Source: Aquilaria yunnanensis (Eukaryota; Streptophyta; Magnoliopsida; Malvales; Thymelaeaceae). Taken from it: a stretch of DNA of 64,000 bases. Below are positions 45,601-57,190 of this stretch, one piece after another; the stretch's first letter is position 1; every line of letters starts with the position of its first letter. The position numbers and the translations under genes were made by a program. The stretch is taken from NCBI GenBank assembly GCA_039654915.1, contig CM077597.1, forward strand, positions 61,036,001 through 61,100,000, read 5' to 3'. The notes under the pieces are model-generated. The model worked only from the letters and a program-made list of their open reading frames with translations. It was not told the origin of the DNA and ran no database searches.

Positions 45601-47497
45601 AAAATGTTTGGTTTTAGAGTAACCCTAGGAACCCATTGGTATGTTTTGGTAACAGAAAATGGCAAATAAGGAAGATATCAAGATGTGACTTCTTCTTCCC
45701 TAGAGCCAGGAGAAGAAAAAAAAAGAAGGATATACCACTATATAAATGAAAGCATGTTAGCACATTTTATTGTGGTAGAACACCTTTAAATAAAGTTATA
45801 GAACCAGTACTTTCATGTTCAATGTTGAGTTCTAATTTTCTGTTTGCACTCCAGCATGAAAAGAAAATGCACTCCCCAAAAGGATGAGGAGAAGTAAAAG
45901 TAAGAACACTTTTATTTGACCGCATTATGTTGATTGCAATTCCTTGATACTTGATAGTTGATTTCAAAAGTGTGTTTGATTTAACAATGCATGCCTAGCT
46001 GAAATTACCTGATATGTTCATAAAACAAGAGATTTATCTTGTTGAATATTTCAAGTGTTTATTTTAAGTTTTTGATAAATAAATCTCAAGGAAGACATTT
46101 CTTTTTTCTTCAAACTGAAAGGTTATGAGGAACACCGATCTCTCCATATATATTAAATTTCATTATTGCCCACAAATAAAAGGTAAATATCTAAGCAAGA
46201 ACTACAGTGCACTAAGATAAAAAAAAAATGAAGAAACAGAATATGATACTTTCTAAAACCTGGCCACAATCCAAATCCCCTTGTAGATCCAACCGTTTTG
46301 TTATCCTCATGAAGGTAGCCTACAAGAGGCACTTTAAAGTCCCTTCCTCTATGCTGATACCAAGATCCAGTTTCTTCATCCTAACCACCATACAATAAAA
46401 AATGTTGTAATAAGTCCCGAGAAAAACATAAGGGACATAATAAGTTGACAGAATCTAAGAGTTGACACGCTAACAGAAGATGGTCCTTATAAACCCAGAC
46501 CTTGAGGACAAAATGAATGGCAGAGATTCCACTGGTAACAGTAAAATTAATCTTCACTTCATGAAATGTATTGCTTCCAGATGATTTTGTGAAGGGGGTC
46601 TCGATTGCATAATCCTGAATATGAAATATGCATTCCTTTTCAATCACTAGATCAACAATGACCAGACCAAACAGGAAGATGCTCAGAGATATAAATTCAA
46701 CACATACTCTAATGGAAACTGAGCCATGTGGTATCATGTCTTTAGGAGGCTGATCCCACTCACTGCAAATTTTCAAAAGATCAAATTTAGACATTCAATA
46801 GAGGCAAATAATTTTTTCCCAGAACAGTGAGGGAACTCCTAATACCTGCAAATAAATATTTATTAAATTTTTAATGAAATCTAAGGATTCTAATCTTTAA
46901 TCAACTACATTACCTAAACGCCAAAACCATGCAACTATTTCCTCCCAGCTGGTGGATGCAATAGATTTCAACATCTGAAACAGCAGTCAAAACACTAACC
47001 TTCCAGTATCATTAGTGTAACAGACTCCCCAGTGAAGAATCCATCGACCTGGAAGACTACATCCAACCGTAAGCTGCCAATTCATTGGATTCTCTACCTG
47101 ATCCAACCTAATAAATATCTTCCCCTCCACCTAGGATACGAATTCCAAGTCAGAATAATGTAAAATCATTCAAATCCACTGACTCAGTCAAAACAGACGC
47201 AGAAGAGTTGGAGACCTTTTCAGTTCGCGTGAGAGGGAAAGTCTCCTTGAAAATAACATCAGCAGAGGATTCGAAGGTATGGAGGAGAGCTATGTCAGTG
47301 GAGCTGGCTTTAGCAGATTCAATGGCCGGCCAAGGTCTGAAGTTGCAGAAGCTAAAGCCAGCGGGAAAAAAGACCGAAGTTGCGGTGCAACTAAAAGATC
47401 GAGGCCTGATGACTGGCGGGAACTTGCCCCTGGCTGGAGATGAGAGTAAGAGCCCAGGCTTTTGCTGGAAGGGGCCGACAGAGACGGCGACTGCCAT
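39700..47497 (-). CDS. AMY3: Alpha-amylase 3, chloroplastic (AMY3-type, GH13 with two CBM45)
   Basis: Thirteen exons (minus strand): 47497-47216, 47130-47000, 46762-46708, 46614-46501, 46380-46260, 45276-44921, 44793-44144, 43680-43491, 41934-41828, 41608-41359, 41045-40923, 40234-40067, 39858-39700. All introns are GT-AG, phases fit, and the sum is 2,706 nt (901 residues plus stop). It is an endo-acting alpha-1,4-glucan hydrolase for starch in the plastid stroma. The first ~70 residues are Ser/Pro/Arg-rich, fitting a transit peptide. CBM45-like starch-binding modules lie at about 78-200 and 265-400, each with HWGV. The GH13 barrel runs from about 505. Catalytic residues by motif: Asp680 ([10 protein letters not shown]), Glu705 (VGEYWDS), Asp788 (ENHDTGSTQ). 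Cys513 and Cys601 are 88 apart, the spacing of the redox pair reported for Arabidopsis AMY3 (Cys499/Cys587). The start is the first in-frame ATG, in context ACCATGG. No break seen. Confidence 0.96.
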
Positions 47498-47724
47498 GGT
47501 TGAACGGCAATGTAAGCAGAAAGTGGAGGAGAAAGGTCGTCCTCGATCCCCCGCAGATATTCCGAGCTGCAAGACACGGAGTTGCGAGTTTGATACGAAT
47601 TTTAAAAAGGATAAAAGTTATGTGTGTCACTAAACTATCTCTAATGTTACTTAACCATCCTAAACTATAAAATGTTACATCAATTGTCCTCAAACCATCC
47701 AATTGTTACTTCATTTCTCCTCCC

Positions 47725-47730
47725 TTTATA
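47725..47730 (-). promoter_or_regulatory. Candidate AMY3 TATA box
   Basis: TATAAA on the minus strand, about 230 bp upstream of the AMY3 ATG, predicts a start near 47695 and a 5' UTR of about 200 nt. It lies only a few bases downstream of the oligo-A end of the neighbouring LINE (47735-47743). No other TATA-like word sits closer in a fitting position. The call rests on position and sequence only. Confidence 0.5.
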
Positions 47731-47743
47731 TCTGTTTTTTTTT

Positions 47744-48277
47744 ATTGACGGTAAGGAGAGCTTCATTCAACTAAGACAAAAATGCAACAGCCAATCTGAA
47801 AAAAGGGGTCTCCCAAGCCACCCTACCAAGAGAACGAAGGCCCTTTTCTAGCAAAGATATGGTAGCTCTGTTCAAAAAGCTATAAGCAAAAGAAAAAATG
47901 CAATCCTAAAAAAAACTACCTAAAACACGAGCCTCATGTATAATGTCTTCAAAATAAAACAAAGAAGGTGAATTACTTTTCAACAATTCAAAAACAATAA
48001 CAAGCGAATTCGATTCAATCACCACATGTTTTAGATCATGTCGCCTCGCTTCTTTGAGACCCCATAAAATAGCAAGTGCTTCCAGGTACAGTGCCTCTCA
48101 TCCTAAGTAAAGCATACCAATAGAGATAGCAAAGTTGACCTCACCCTCCTTCTTACCTATGATGCCTAGTCCTTTTCTACCATTGCTTGGATCCATGGCA
48201 TCGTCAACACTTAGCTTTAGGTAACTTCGCTTGGGTGGTTGCCATGACCTTGGCCCTAGTCGTATCAATGAACAACC
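47744..48277 (-). pseudogene. LINE RNase H domain remnant
   Basis: The minus strand reads LKLSVDDAMDPSNGRKGLG, then EALAILWGLKEARRHDLKHV, VIESNSLVIV and RATISLLEKGLRSLG. This is the order of the RVT_3-type RNase H that ends many plant L1-type LINEs and related RNase H genes (KLNxDGAx..GGxGxVIR, EAxAxxxGLxxA, xxESDSxxxV). The first Asp neighbourhood is disturbed and a stop precedes EALY. It continues upstream across the family A LTR at 49696-49921, which reads LLAIFLWFVWNNHNKVAHEN. Confidence 0.7.
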
Positions 48278-49695
48278 TGATGGGTTTCGGGAGCCAAACA
48301 GCGCAGCGGAATTTAACCGAAACTCTCCAAGATCCAAGTGAAACGGGGTAAACCGGGTGTTCGAAAAATTTCATACCTAATTTTCGGTTGAGATTTCTCA
48401 CTCAACTGTAGAGTCGAATCACGAAACTTGAATAGTTGACGTGTTCAGACTCTTTATGGTATCCACACGAGCCTCTCGGGATCACCACGCTTCCACCGCG
48501 TCCCGGCAGATGCGTTTCTCTTACGCTCGCAGTGCTAGCTTAAGTCCTCCAAGGAATTGCAAGAGAATAGTGTGGCTGTCTTTTTAGGAGGCTAGGGTAA
48601 GGAGACCTGCGAAATTCTCACTAAAAGTTGTATTTATAGTGAGACTTAAACTTCCAGGCCTAATGGGTTTTAAAGCCCTAATCCAATTAGGCTTTAATTT
48701 CGGGCTTAATAATGGCTCAACTATTGGGCCCATTATTAATACGAAATTATTGTGAAACCAAAACCCAAATTATTAGCCCATGCACTCTAATGATCCAAAT
48801 AGCTCTATGTGTGCGACCCAATAGGCTCTTACCACGTTGGCAATGATCATAAATCACATTTATGATCATAAGCAATGAGCGGTGTTTAGCAACACATCAT
48901 TGCTACCCAAGTGACAAGATTGTCAATGATTCGACTAAACCTTTATGATCATCACCGATATATGTCATTGTCCCTTTGTCCAAGATATCAAGACTAAGCA
49001 CGAGACATGGAATGTGTCATTCTCGTATAGCCCAATCTTTGGTTTCTTGATTACCGAGTAGACCAACTTAAACTGATGACATTGATATCGTATATCAACT
49101 CATCTGAGCATGGCCATGCATTTTTCTAAGTCTTACTCTATCAAGGGGCCCGAAGATATCACTCCTGTTACATAGGAGGGACAAATCTCATCTTGATCAT
49201 ACAAATCCCTCCGCATGATATGTGACATACCCAATGACCTCCTTCAAGTTCACTCAGTTACGAGCAACAAAGGAAAGTATCAAAGTATGTGACTCACATG
49301 TAGGGAACCTTGATGATCTTAGGTCGAAGGACTATATATACCATGATCACTATGAGAATCACTTATGACACTCATATAACGATCTATGTAGTGTTCTCAT
49401 GGTGGGTCAGTCCAGTACACAAGTTCTCCAACTTGTACCCATATGTAGACTACATATCTCATATTAGTCTCCACATATGTTAGTTGTTATGTATTATTGC
49501 AACCCGCTCCACAATAATACTAGACCAGGGATGTTTAAGAATATCATTATTCTAGGGTTACAATTATGTTTGTTAAGTTACGTAGAAACAAAACAATAAA
49601 CATAATTGCTAGATTAATGCCTTAATAAAATATCATGACTCAATGTGCAAAAAATACAATCATCTCATGATTGGCTTTTGGGCACAACACTACCA
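48278..49695 (-). mobile_element. Solo LTR family A (copy A5), inside the LINE
   Basis: 1,418 bp in reverse orientation with the exact TSD CAACC (48273-48277, 49696-49700). The LTR termini here read TGGTAGTG at the 49695 end and CCCATCA at the 48278 end, each with a base change from the other copies. TATA box (minus) near 48632-48640. No internal region. Confidence 0.92.
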
Positions 49696-49921
49696 CAACC
49701 ATGCTGAAAGGGTTGCCCCTCTTTCCTTTAGTTTTTCTCCCAAACAATAATGGCCTGAGCTACCTTGCACAGCCTCTAACAATAGTTCTCATGGGCCACC
49801 TTATTGTGATTATTCCAAACAAACCATAAGAAAATTGCCAGCAAAGTTGCTTGCTTCTTGTCACCCTTCAATGCATCAAATAAGTCATCCTGCGATATCA
49901 TCAAGGTTCCAGGCAAATCAA

Positions 49922-51373
49922 TGTTAGTGTTATGCTCAAAGGCCAGTCATGAGATGATTGATTTTGCACATTAAGTCATGATATTTTGTTGTGGCATTAA
50001 TTTAGTAATTGTGTTTGTTGTTTTGTTTCTATGTGACATAATCAAACATAATTATAACCCTAAAATAATAGTATTCTTAAATGTCCCTGGTTTAATATTA
50101 TTGTGGGGTAGGTTGCAATAATACATAAAGACTAGCATGTGTGGAGACTAATAGAGATATCTAGTCTACATATGGGTAAAAATTAGAGAACTTGTGTACT
50201 GGACCGACCCATCATGAGAATGCTACATGGATCGTTATATGAGTGTCATAAGTGATTCTTATAGTGATCATGTATATGTAGTCCTTTGACATAAGGTCAT
50301 CAAGGTTTCGTACATGTGAGTCACATATTTTGATATTTTCCTTTCTTTCTCGTAACTGAGTGAACATAAAAGAGGTCATTATGTATGTCACATATTAGGC
50401 TGAGGGTTTTGTATAATCAAGATGGGATTTAAATCAAGATAGGATTTGTCCCTCTTATGTAATGAAAGTGATATCTTTGACCCTCTTGATTGAGTGAGAC
50501 TAAGAAAAAGCATGGCTATGCTCGGATGAGTTAATATACGATATCAATGTTATCAGTTTAAGTTAGTCTGCTCAAGAATCAAGAAACCATAGATTGGGCT
50601 ATACGAGAATGGCACATTCTATATCTCATGTTTGGTCTTGATATCTTGGACAAATGGACAATGACATATACAAATAATGATTATAAAGGTTTAGTCGAAT
50701 CACTATCTATCTTGTCATTTGGGTAGCAATGATGTGTTGCTAGACGTTATTCATTGTTTATGATCATAAATGTGATTTATGATCACTGCCAATATGGTAA
50801 GAGCCTATAGGGTTGCACACATAGAGCCAATTGGATTATTTGAGTACATGGGCCAAATTGTTTGGGTTTTGGTTTCTTAATAATTATGGATTAATAATTG
50901 GCCCAAAGGTTGAGCAATTAATAAAGCTCGAAATTAAACCTAATTGGGTTAAGGTTTTGAAATCCATTAGGCTTAGGTGTTAACCCTCACTATACAAACA
51001 TCATACAGTGAGAATTTTCACAGCTTTTGCCCTAGCCTCTCTAAGGACGAAATTAGAAGGGTTCTAAAAAGTTCCAGCAGCACTCCTCTCTTACCATTCC
51101 TCGGAGGATGCAAGCTAGCACCACGGGCATAAGAGGAACACATCTACTAGGACATGATGGAGGTATGGTAATCTGAGAGGGTCGTGTTGATACCATAGAG
51201 AGCTTGAACATGTCAACTATTAAAGTCTTTGTGATTCAACTCAACTATTGGGTGAAAAATCCTAGCCAACTAGGTATGAAAATTCTGAACACCCGATATA
51301 CTCCATTTTACCTGGATTTTAGAGGGTTTTTGGTTACTTTCCATTGCGCTTGTTTGGCTCCTAAAACCCTACA
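49922..51373 (+). mobile_element. Solo LTR family B (copy B2), inside the LINE
   Basis: 1,452 bp, starts TGTTAGTGTTATGCTC, ends AAACCCTACA, TSD ATCAA (49917-49921, 51374-51378). It contains a short internal duplication (AAATCAAGATRGGATTTGTC region near 50416-50452). The TATA position is degraded to CACTATACAAAC. It is visibly more diverged from the family A copies than they are from each other. Confidence 0.9.
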
Positions 51374-53258
51374 ATCAAGCCCCAAGGAAGATGCAACAAA
51401 ACCTGCGAAAAGGTAACAAAAGACAAGGTGCACCTCAGATTCCTACTAGTCCCTATACATGAGACAGTCAAGGCCAACATTCATGGCATGCTTTAGCAAG
51501 TTCTGCCTTGTCAGAAAAGCCTGCAAACATAGACACTAAAAGAATTGTTGCACACAAGGCAAAAAAGACAAGCTCCATAGCCAAGTCCAAAAATTCAAGT
51601 CACTAGAGGGTCCTAACAGTAAATGGTTGCATAAGCTAACTAATAAGCTGACTTGATGGCAAATCAGCTGCTATCACACATGCCCCATGTTAGTACATCC
51701 TCTTGCAAATGTAGAACTAGAGGAATTTTCTTTACCACACTCATGTTAGAAAGATGAAGCAACGCATCAATTGTATAATGATTCCTCTAGACAACTAAAT
51801 GATCTATTAGCTGATATACTTTCTATTTCTCAGTACCTGGAACCGATGTAGTTATTGACTTAGGATTGTCCCCCAGAAGCTAGTTGTCCGGCCATAATGA
51901 AATATTCAAACCATTGCCCACACTCCAAAATGCACCCTCTTACACAATAACCTTACTGCGAACAATCCTTTAAAGATAACTGAATAGTGCTTTGGTGTTA
52001 TAGCTCAAAGAAAGGTTGGTAAAGGGAAGTAGCGGCCTTGGAAGATCTGCGTGACTAGCCCCTGTGGATTAGTAGCCAACCTCCAAGCTGGTTTTATGAG
52101 CATGGCCAAATTAAAAGCTTCAATATCTCTAAACCCCAATTCTTCAACCTGCTTCGTATTACACATTCAATTCCATGTGCACCAAGCCATCTTTTTATCA
52201 TTCATGTTATGGGACCAAAAGAATCTGATTGCCAGCGATTTCAACTCATCATATACCTCTGTTAGAATTAACATACAACTCATCAAATGAATTGGCATTG
52301 CTTAAACCACCACTTTAATCAGGAGACACCGCTTAGCCTAAGAGAGTAAAGTGCTTTCCACCTCATCAGTTTCTGTTTAACCTTATCAATTAAGGACTTG
52401 AACTTTGTGCACTTTTTCTTGCCTAGGAGCCACGAAAATCCAAGATACTTATCTTCTTTTAAGCATGATGTTGTACCAAGCATACCCATGATAGAGTGCC
52501 GAATTTCTAGTTTGCAACAGGGGCTAAAGAAAACTGATAATTTTTGCATATTCACCATCTAACCCAAGGCACATTTGTATAGTGCTAGAATCACCATTAA
52601 GTGCCCTACATCCATCACCTTAGCCTGCAAGAATAGATGACTATCATTGGCAAACAACAAATGGGAAATGCTTGGGCTAGTAGCAGTAATTGAGACACTT
52701 GTAATTAGGTTGCTAGCCTTCACATGCCAAAGACGAGCAGGAAGAACTTCCGCGCAAAAAAGAAACAAGAAAAAAGAAAGTGAATCCCCTTGCCTAAGTC
52801 CCCTTGAAAGTCGAAAAACCTAGGAAGCTTGCCCATTGACTAATACAGAAAATGACATCAATTCCATGTGGCACATAATTAGATGCACCCAGTGAACACT
52901 AAATCCCATCTTTAGCATAATTGCACACAAAAAATTCCATTCGATTCGGTCGTAGGCCTTCGCCATGTTGAGTTTCAAGGCCATCACACCCTCCCTTCTC
53001 CATATAGTTTGTTAATATACTGACAAGTCCCAAACACCACTAGTGTACTGTCTGTGAAAAGTTGCCCAGGCACAAATATACTTTAATTTTTTGAAAAAAT
53101 ATGTGGAAGAACCCTATTTAGCCAATTGGCTAGAATCTTCAAAACAATCTTGTATAGGACGTTGCAAAGACTAATAAGTCTAAAATCTATGACAGCCTTC
53201 AAGTTAAAAATCTTCGAGATAAGAGTAATAAAAGTATAATTTAACTCTGGTGGGACAA
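51374..53258 (-). pseudogene. LINE reverse transcriptase and zf-RVT remnant
   Basis: Motifs in order on the minus strand: PPELNYTFITLISKIFNLKA (about 53245-53186), [33 protein letters not shown] (about 52950, usual KLDMxKAYDRVEW), and RLSRGLRQGDSLSFFLF. Then SISHLLFANDSHLF (about 52670-52630, usual FADD), KYLGFSWLLGKKK and KFKSLIDKVKQKLMRW. Near 51530-51440 FLTRQNLLKHAMN, with a later cysteine, matches the zf-RVT segment. Two catalytic Asp to Asn changes and several stops make it inactive. RT would copy LINE RNA at the nicked target in the nucleus. Confidence 0.8.
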
Positions 53259-53726
53259 TGTTTGTGTTGTGCCCAAAGCCAATCATGAGATGATCGTGTT
53301 TTGGACATTAAGTTATGATATTTTATTGAGGCATCATTCCAATAATTGTGTTTGTTGTTTGTTTCTACGTAATGTAATAAAAAATAATTATAACCCTAGA
53401 ATAATGATATTCTTAAATGTCCCTGGTTTAGTATTATTATGGAGTGGGTTGCAATAATACATAAAGACTAGCATATGTGGAGACTAATATGAGATATGTA
53501 GTCTACATATGGGTACAAGTTGGAGAACTTATGTACTAGACCAACTCATCAAGAGAATACTACATGGATCATTCTATGAGTGTCATAAATATTTTTCATA
53601 ATGATCATGGTGTATGTAGTCCTTTTACCTAAGATTATCAATGTTCCCTACATGTGAATCACATACTTTAATACTAATATATGTTGCTCATAAGTGAGTG
53701 AACATAAAAGTGTTCATTGGGTAAGT

Positions 53727-55144
53727 TGTTAGTGTTGTGCCCAAAAAGCCAATCATGAGATGATTGTATCTTTTGCACATTGAGTCATGATATTTTATTA
53801 AGGCATTAATCCAGCAATTATGTTTGTTGTTTTGTTTCTGCATAACGTAATAAACATAATTGTAACCCTAGAACAATGATATTCTCAAATGTCCCTGGTC
53901 TAGTATTATTGTGGAGCGGGTTGCAATAATACATAACGACTAGCATATGTGGAGACTAATATGAGATATGTAGTCTACATATGGGTACAAGTTGGAGAAC
54001 TTGTGTACTGGACCGACCCACCATAAGAACACCACATGGATCGTTATACGAGTGTCATAAGTGATTCTCTTAGTGTTCATGGTATATGTAGTCCTTCAAC
54101 CTAAGATCATCAAGGTTCCCTACATGTGAGTCACATACTTTGATACTTTCCTTTGTTGCTCATAACTGAGTGAACTTGAACGAAGTCATTGGGTATGCCA
54201 CATATCATGCGGAGGGATTTGTATGATCAAGATGAGATTTGTCCCTCCTATGTAATGGGAGTGATATCTTCGGGCCCCTTAATAGAGTGAGACTTAGAAA
54301 AATGCATGGCCATGCTCGGATGAGTTGATATACGATATCAATGTCATCAGTTTAAGTTGGTCTACTCGGTAATCAAGAAACCAAAGATTGGGTTATACAA
54401 GAGTGACACATTCTATGTCTCATGCTTAGTCTTGATATCTTGGACAAAGGGACAATAGCATATATCGGTGATGATCATAAAGGTTTAGTCGAATCATCGA
54501 CAATCTTGTCACTTGGGTAGCAATGATGTGTTGCTAAACACCGCTCATTGCTTATGATCATAAATGTGATTTATAATCATTGCCAACGTGGTAAGAGCCT
54601 ATTGGGTCGCACACATAGAGCTATTTGGATCATTAGAGTGCATGGGCTAATAATTTGGGTTTTGGTTTCACAATAATTTCATATTAATAATGGGCCCAAT
54701 AGTTGAGCCATTATTAAGCCCGAAATTAAAGCCTAATTGGATTAGGGCTTTAAAACCCATTAGGCCTGGAAGTTGAGTCTCACTATAAATACAACTTTTA
54801 GTGAGAATTTCGCAGGTCTCCTTACCCTAGCCTCCTAAAAAGACAGCCACACTATTCTCTTGCAATTCCTTGGAGGACGCAAGCTAGCACTGCGAGCATA
54901 AGAGAAACGCATTTGCTGGGACGCAGTGGAAGCGTGGTGATCCCAAAAGGCTCGTGTGGATACCATAAAGAGCCTGAACACGTCAACTGTTCAGGTTTTG
55001 TGATTCGACTCTACAGTTGAATGAGAGATTTCAACCGAAAATTAGGTATGAAAATTTTTGAACACCCGGTTTACCCCATTTCACTTGGATTCTGGAGGGT
55101 TTCGGTTAAATTCCGCTGCGCTGTTTGGCTCCTAAAACCCAACA
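53727..55144 (+). mobile_element. Solo LTR family A (copy A6), nested in B3
   Basis: 1,418 bp, TGTTAGTGTTGTGCCC...AAACCCAACA, with the exact TSD TAAGT (53722-53726, 55145-55149). Same length as A4 and A5. TATA box (CACTATAAATAC) near 54781-54791. Solo LTR; no internal region. Confidence 0.92.
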
Positions 55145-55732
55145 TAAGTCACATATCATGTGAAGGGATTAGTATAGTCAAGATAGAATTTGTTCATCCT
55201 ATATATTGGAGTGCTATCTCTGGGCCCCTTGATAGAGTGAAACTAAGAAAATGCAATACCATACTTAGATGAGTTGATATATGATATCAATGTCATCAAC
55301 TTAAGTTAGTCTACTTGGGAATTAATAAACCATAGATTGGGCTATACTAGAGTCACACATTCCATGTCTCATGCTTGGTTTTGATATCTTGGATAAAAGG
55401 ACAATGGCATATATGAATAATGGTCATAAAGGTTTATGTGAATCACTGACTATTTTGTCACTTGGGTAGCAATGATGTGTTGCTAGACTCCGCTCATTCT
55501 TTATGATCATAAATGTGATTTATGATCACTGCCAATGTGGTAGGAGTTTATAGGGTCACACACTTAAAGCCAATTGGATTATTTGAGTGCATGGGCTGAA
55601 TTGTTTGGTTTTGGTTTCATGTTAATTTTAAATTACTAGTTGGCCCAAAGGTTGACCCATTATTAAGCCTGAAATTAAACCTAATTGGATTAGGGTTTTG
55701 AAACTCATTAGACTTGCAAGTTAAGCCTCACT

Positions 55733-55752
55733 TTATATATATATATATATAT
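55733..55752 (+). repeat. TA dinucleotide microsatellite
   Basis: About ten TA units at the position where the related LTR copies have their TATAAATA box (CTCACTATAAATACAAC in family A). It therefore probably grew out of the LTR core promoter. Confidence 0.85.
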
Positions 55753-56126
55753 CATATAGTAAGGATTTTCGTACCCTAACCCTAGCCTCCCAAGCAGGAC
55801 AAATCAAAAGGGTTCTGAAAGTTTTCAGCTGCACTCTTCTCTTGTCTTTTCTTGGAGGATGCAAGCTAGCACTACAGGCGCAAGAGGAATGCATCTGTCG
55901 GGATGTGGTGGAGGGGTGATGATCTGAGAGGTTTGTGTGGATATCATAGAGAGCTTAGACACATCAACTATTCAAGTCTTTGTGATTCTACTCAACAGTT
56001 GGGTGAAATATCTCAGCCAACTAGGTTAAAAACATTTTTGTACATGCAATTTACTCCATTTTACTTGGATCCTGGAGGGTTTGGATTATTTTTCTACTAC
56101 GATTGTTTGACTCCTGAAACCCTATA

Positions 56127-56345
56127 GACAAAGCCATTATTTAAAATTTCCAAAATGAAAACAATCATGTCTTTACAGAGAATATGCCAATACTTTTGGA
56201 AGAATGAGGGCAGTAACTCATATAGGCCCGGGGACTTAGTTAGGTGCTTCTAAAATAAAGCAATATAAACTTCGTCAGCAGTAAAAGAGGCTAGGAATCT
56301 TTCATCATCTTTAGTGATGCCCGGCGGCATATTCGTTATCTGACA
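56127..56345 (-). pseudogene. LINE RT N-terminal remnant
   Basis: The minus strand reads FLASFTADEVYIALF (about 56310-56253), then in another frame TKSPGP (about 56240) and FFQKYWHILCKDMIVFILEI (about 56200-56140), ending LNNGFV. This is the usual LINE series FTxEEVxxALF, TKAPGPDG, FFQKFW, VxxFxxxxxxxG that precedes LPxxLNxTxITLIPK, found across the B3 insertion at 53258. Stops and frame changes are present. Confidence 0.75.
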
Positions 56346-57190
56346 TGTTGTAGCTGCAAACGGGACTCCAGGGATAAAGGTGTTTGTAAAGAGCCCTCCA
56401 GTGAAGAAGGTGCCTTGAAAAGGAGCTTCCGGCGAGGATGTGGCTACAAGCTCAGTAAAACAGAGGTTAGAGACTCCCCGAAGTGTGATTCTGGGGGAGG
56501 AGTCTTCGACACTCAAGTTAGCCTTTTGAGGATGAAAGTAAGAAGAAGTGAAGAGCAGATAATGGCTAGAGTCCCCTCTTTTTTACTAGTTGTCTCCCCC
56601 TTGTGCCAAGGTTCTCCACGGGTATTTATAGGAGGTCCCTAGGAGGAGGCCTCCTGCTACAGCTTGTCCTTGATCACGACATGTGGTTGGCCAGATTTGA
56701 TCTGTACGTTTGGGGACAGGTGCCCCCAGCTGGCTGTAGCCGTTCTGACCGAAGGTCAGGACCGTGTGGGAGGGCTATGTGTTAGAGGCATGTGCGAGGT
56801 CCCCTGTGTTAGAGGCTCATAACCATTTTTGTCTTTTTCGGCTGAGAACTCTTTTGGTGATGGACTCTCTTCGGGGAGTGAGACCCCTTCGACAGGCAAG
56901 CCTTCTTCAGTCCAACTTTGCTCTTCGAGGGCCGCGGAGGGAGGCTCATCAGCAGTGTGGAGGACCTTCAGAGGATGCTATATTCTTCCGAGAGTGGGGA
57001 GATGATCCCCGACGTCTCCAGACAACTTGACCGAGGATGGCATATCATGCCAATCCGAGGGTGGTGGTGTCATTAGCTGAGGGTAGTGAGGATCCCATCT
57101 TTCCCAAGGTGGGTCAAATGTACTTCCGAGGATGGTACTTTGTCAGTCATCCTTAGAGGCTATCCGAGCGTGATAGCCATTTGGCTATCA
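56346..57190 (-). repeat. 3' LTR of TAT2
   Basis: About 845 bp. The minus strand starts TGATAGCCAAATGGCTATCA at 57190, has a TATA box (CCTATAAATACCC) near 56635-56622 and ends GCAGCTACAACA at 56346, where LINE sequence resumes. The outer edge was set by the TG...CA rule and the LINE frame; the TSD candidate is TGACA (56341-56345) but its partner is outside the window. Confidence 0.7.

Larger units (their letters stand above)
53259..56126 (+). mobile_element. Solo LTR family B (copy B3), with a nested family A LTR
   Basis: It starts TGTTTGTGTTGTGCCC and ends GAAACCCTATA with the exact TSD GACAA (53254-53258, 56127-56131). Without the nested copy A6 and its TSD it is about 1,445 bp. In place of a TATA box it has a TA microsatellite near 55733-55752. 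It separates the LINE RT into an N-terminal part (56345-56127) and the rest. Confidence 0.9.
47735..56345 (-). mobile_element. Decayed non-LTR retrotransposon (plant L1-type LINE) with nested insertions
   Basis: On the minus strand, pieces at 56345-56127, 53258-51374, 49921-49696 and 48277-47744 join into one ORF2-like order: RT, a zf-RVT-type segment and C-terminal RNase H, ending in an oligo-A (nine T on the plus strand, 47735-47743). Interruptions are a family B LTR with nested A (53259-56126), a family B LTR (49922-51373) and a family A LTR (48278-49695), each with exact 5-bp TSDs. The 5' end is cut by the second TAT element at 56346. About 2.9 kb of LINE sequence remains. Multiple stops and altered catalytic residues show it is dead. 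Confidence 0.85.

Noticed and set aside
47208..47633. Plus-strand ORF of 141 codons opposite AMY3 exon 1
   Set aside because: It is the reverse strand of the GC-richer first exon, crosses the exon 1 splice donor and shows no domain; chance antisense frame.
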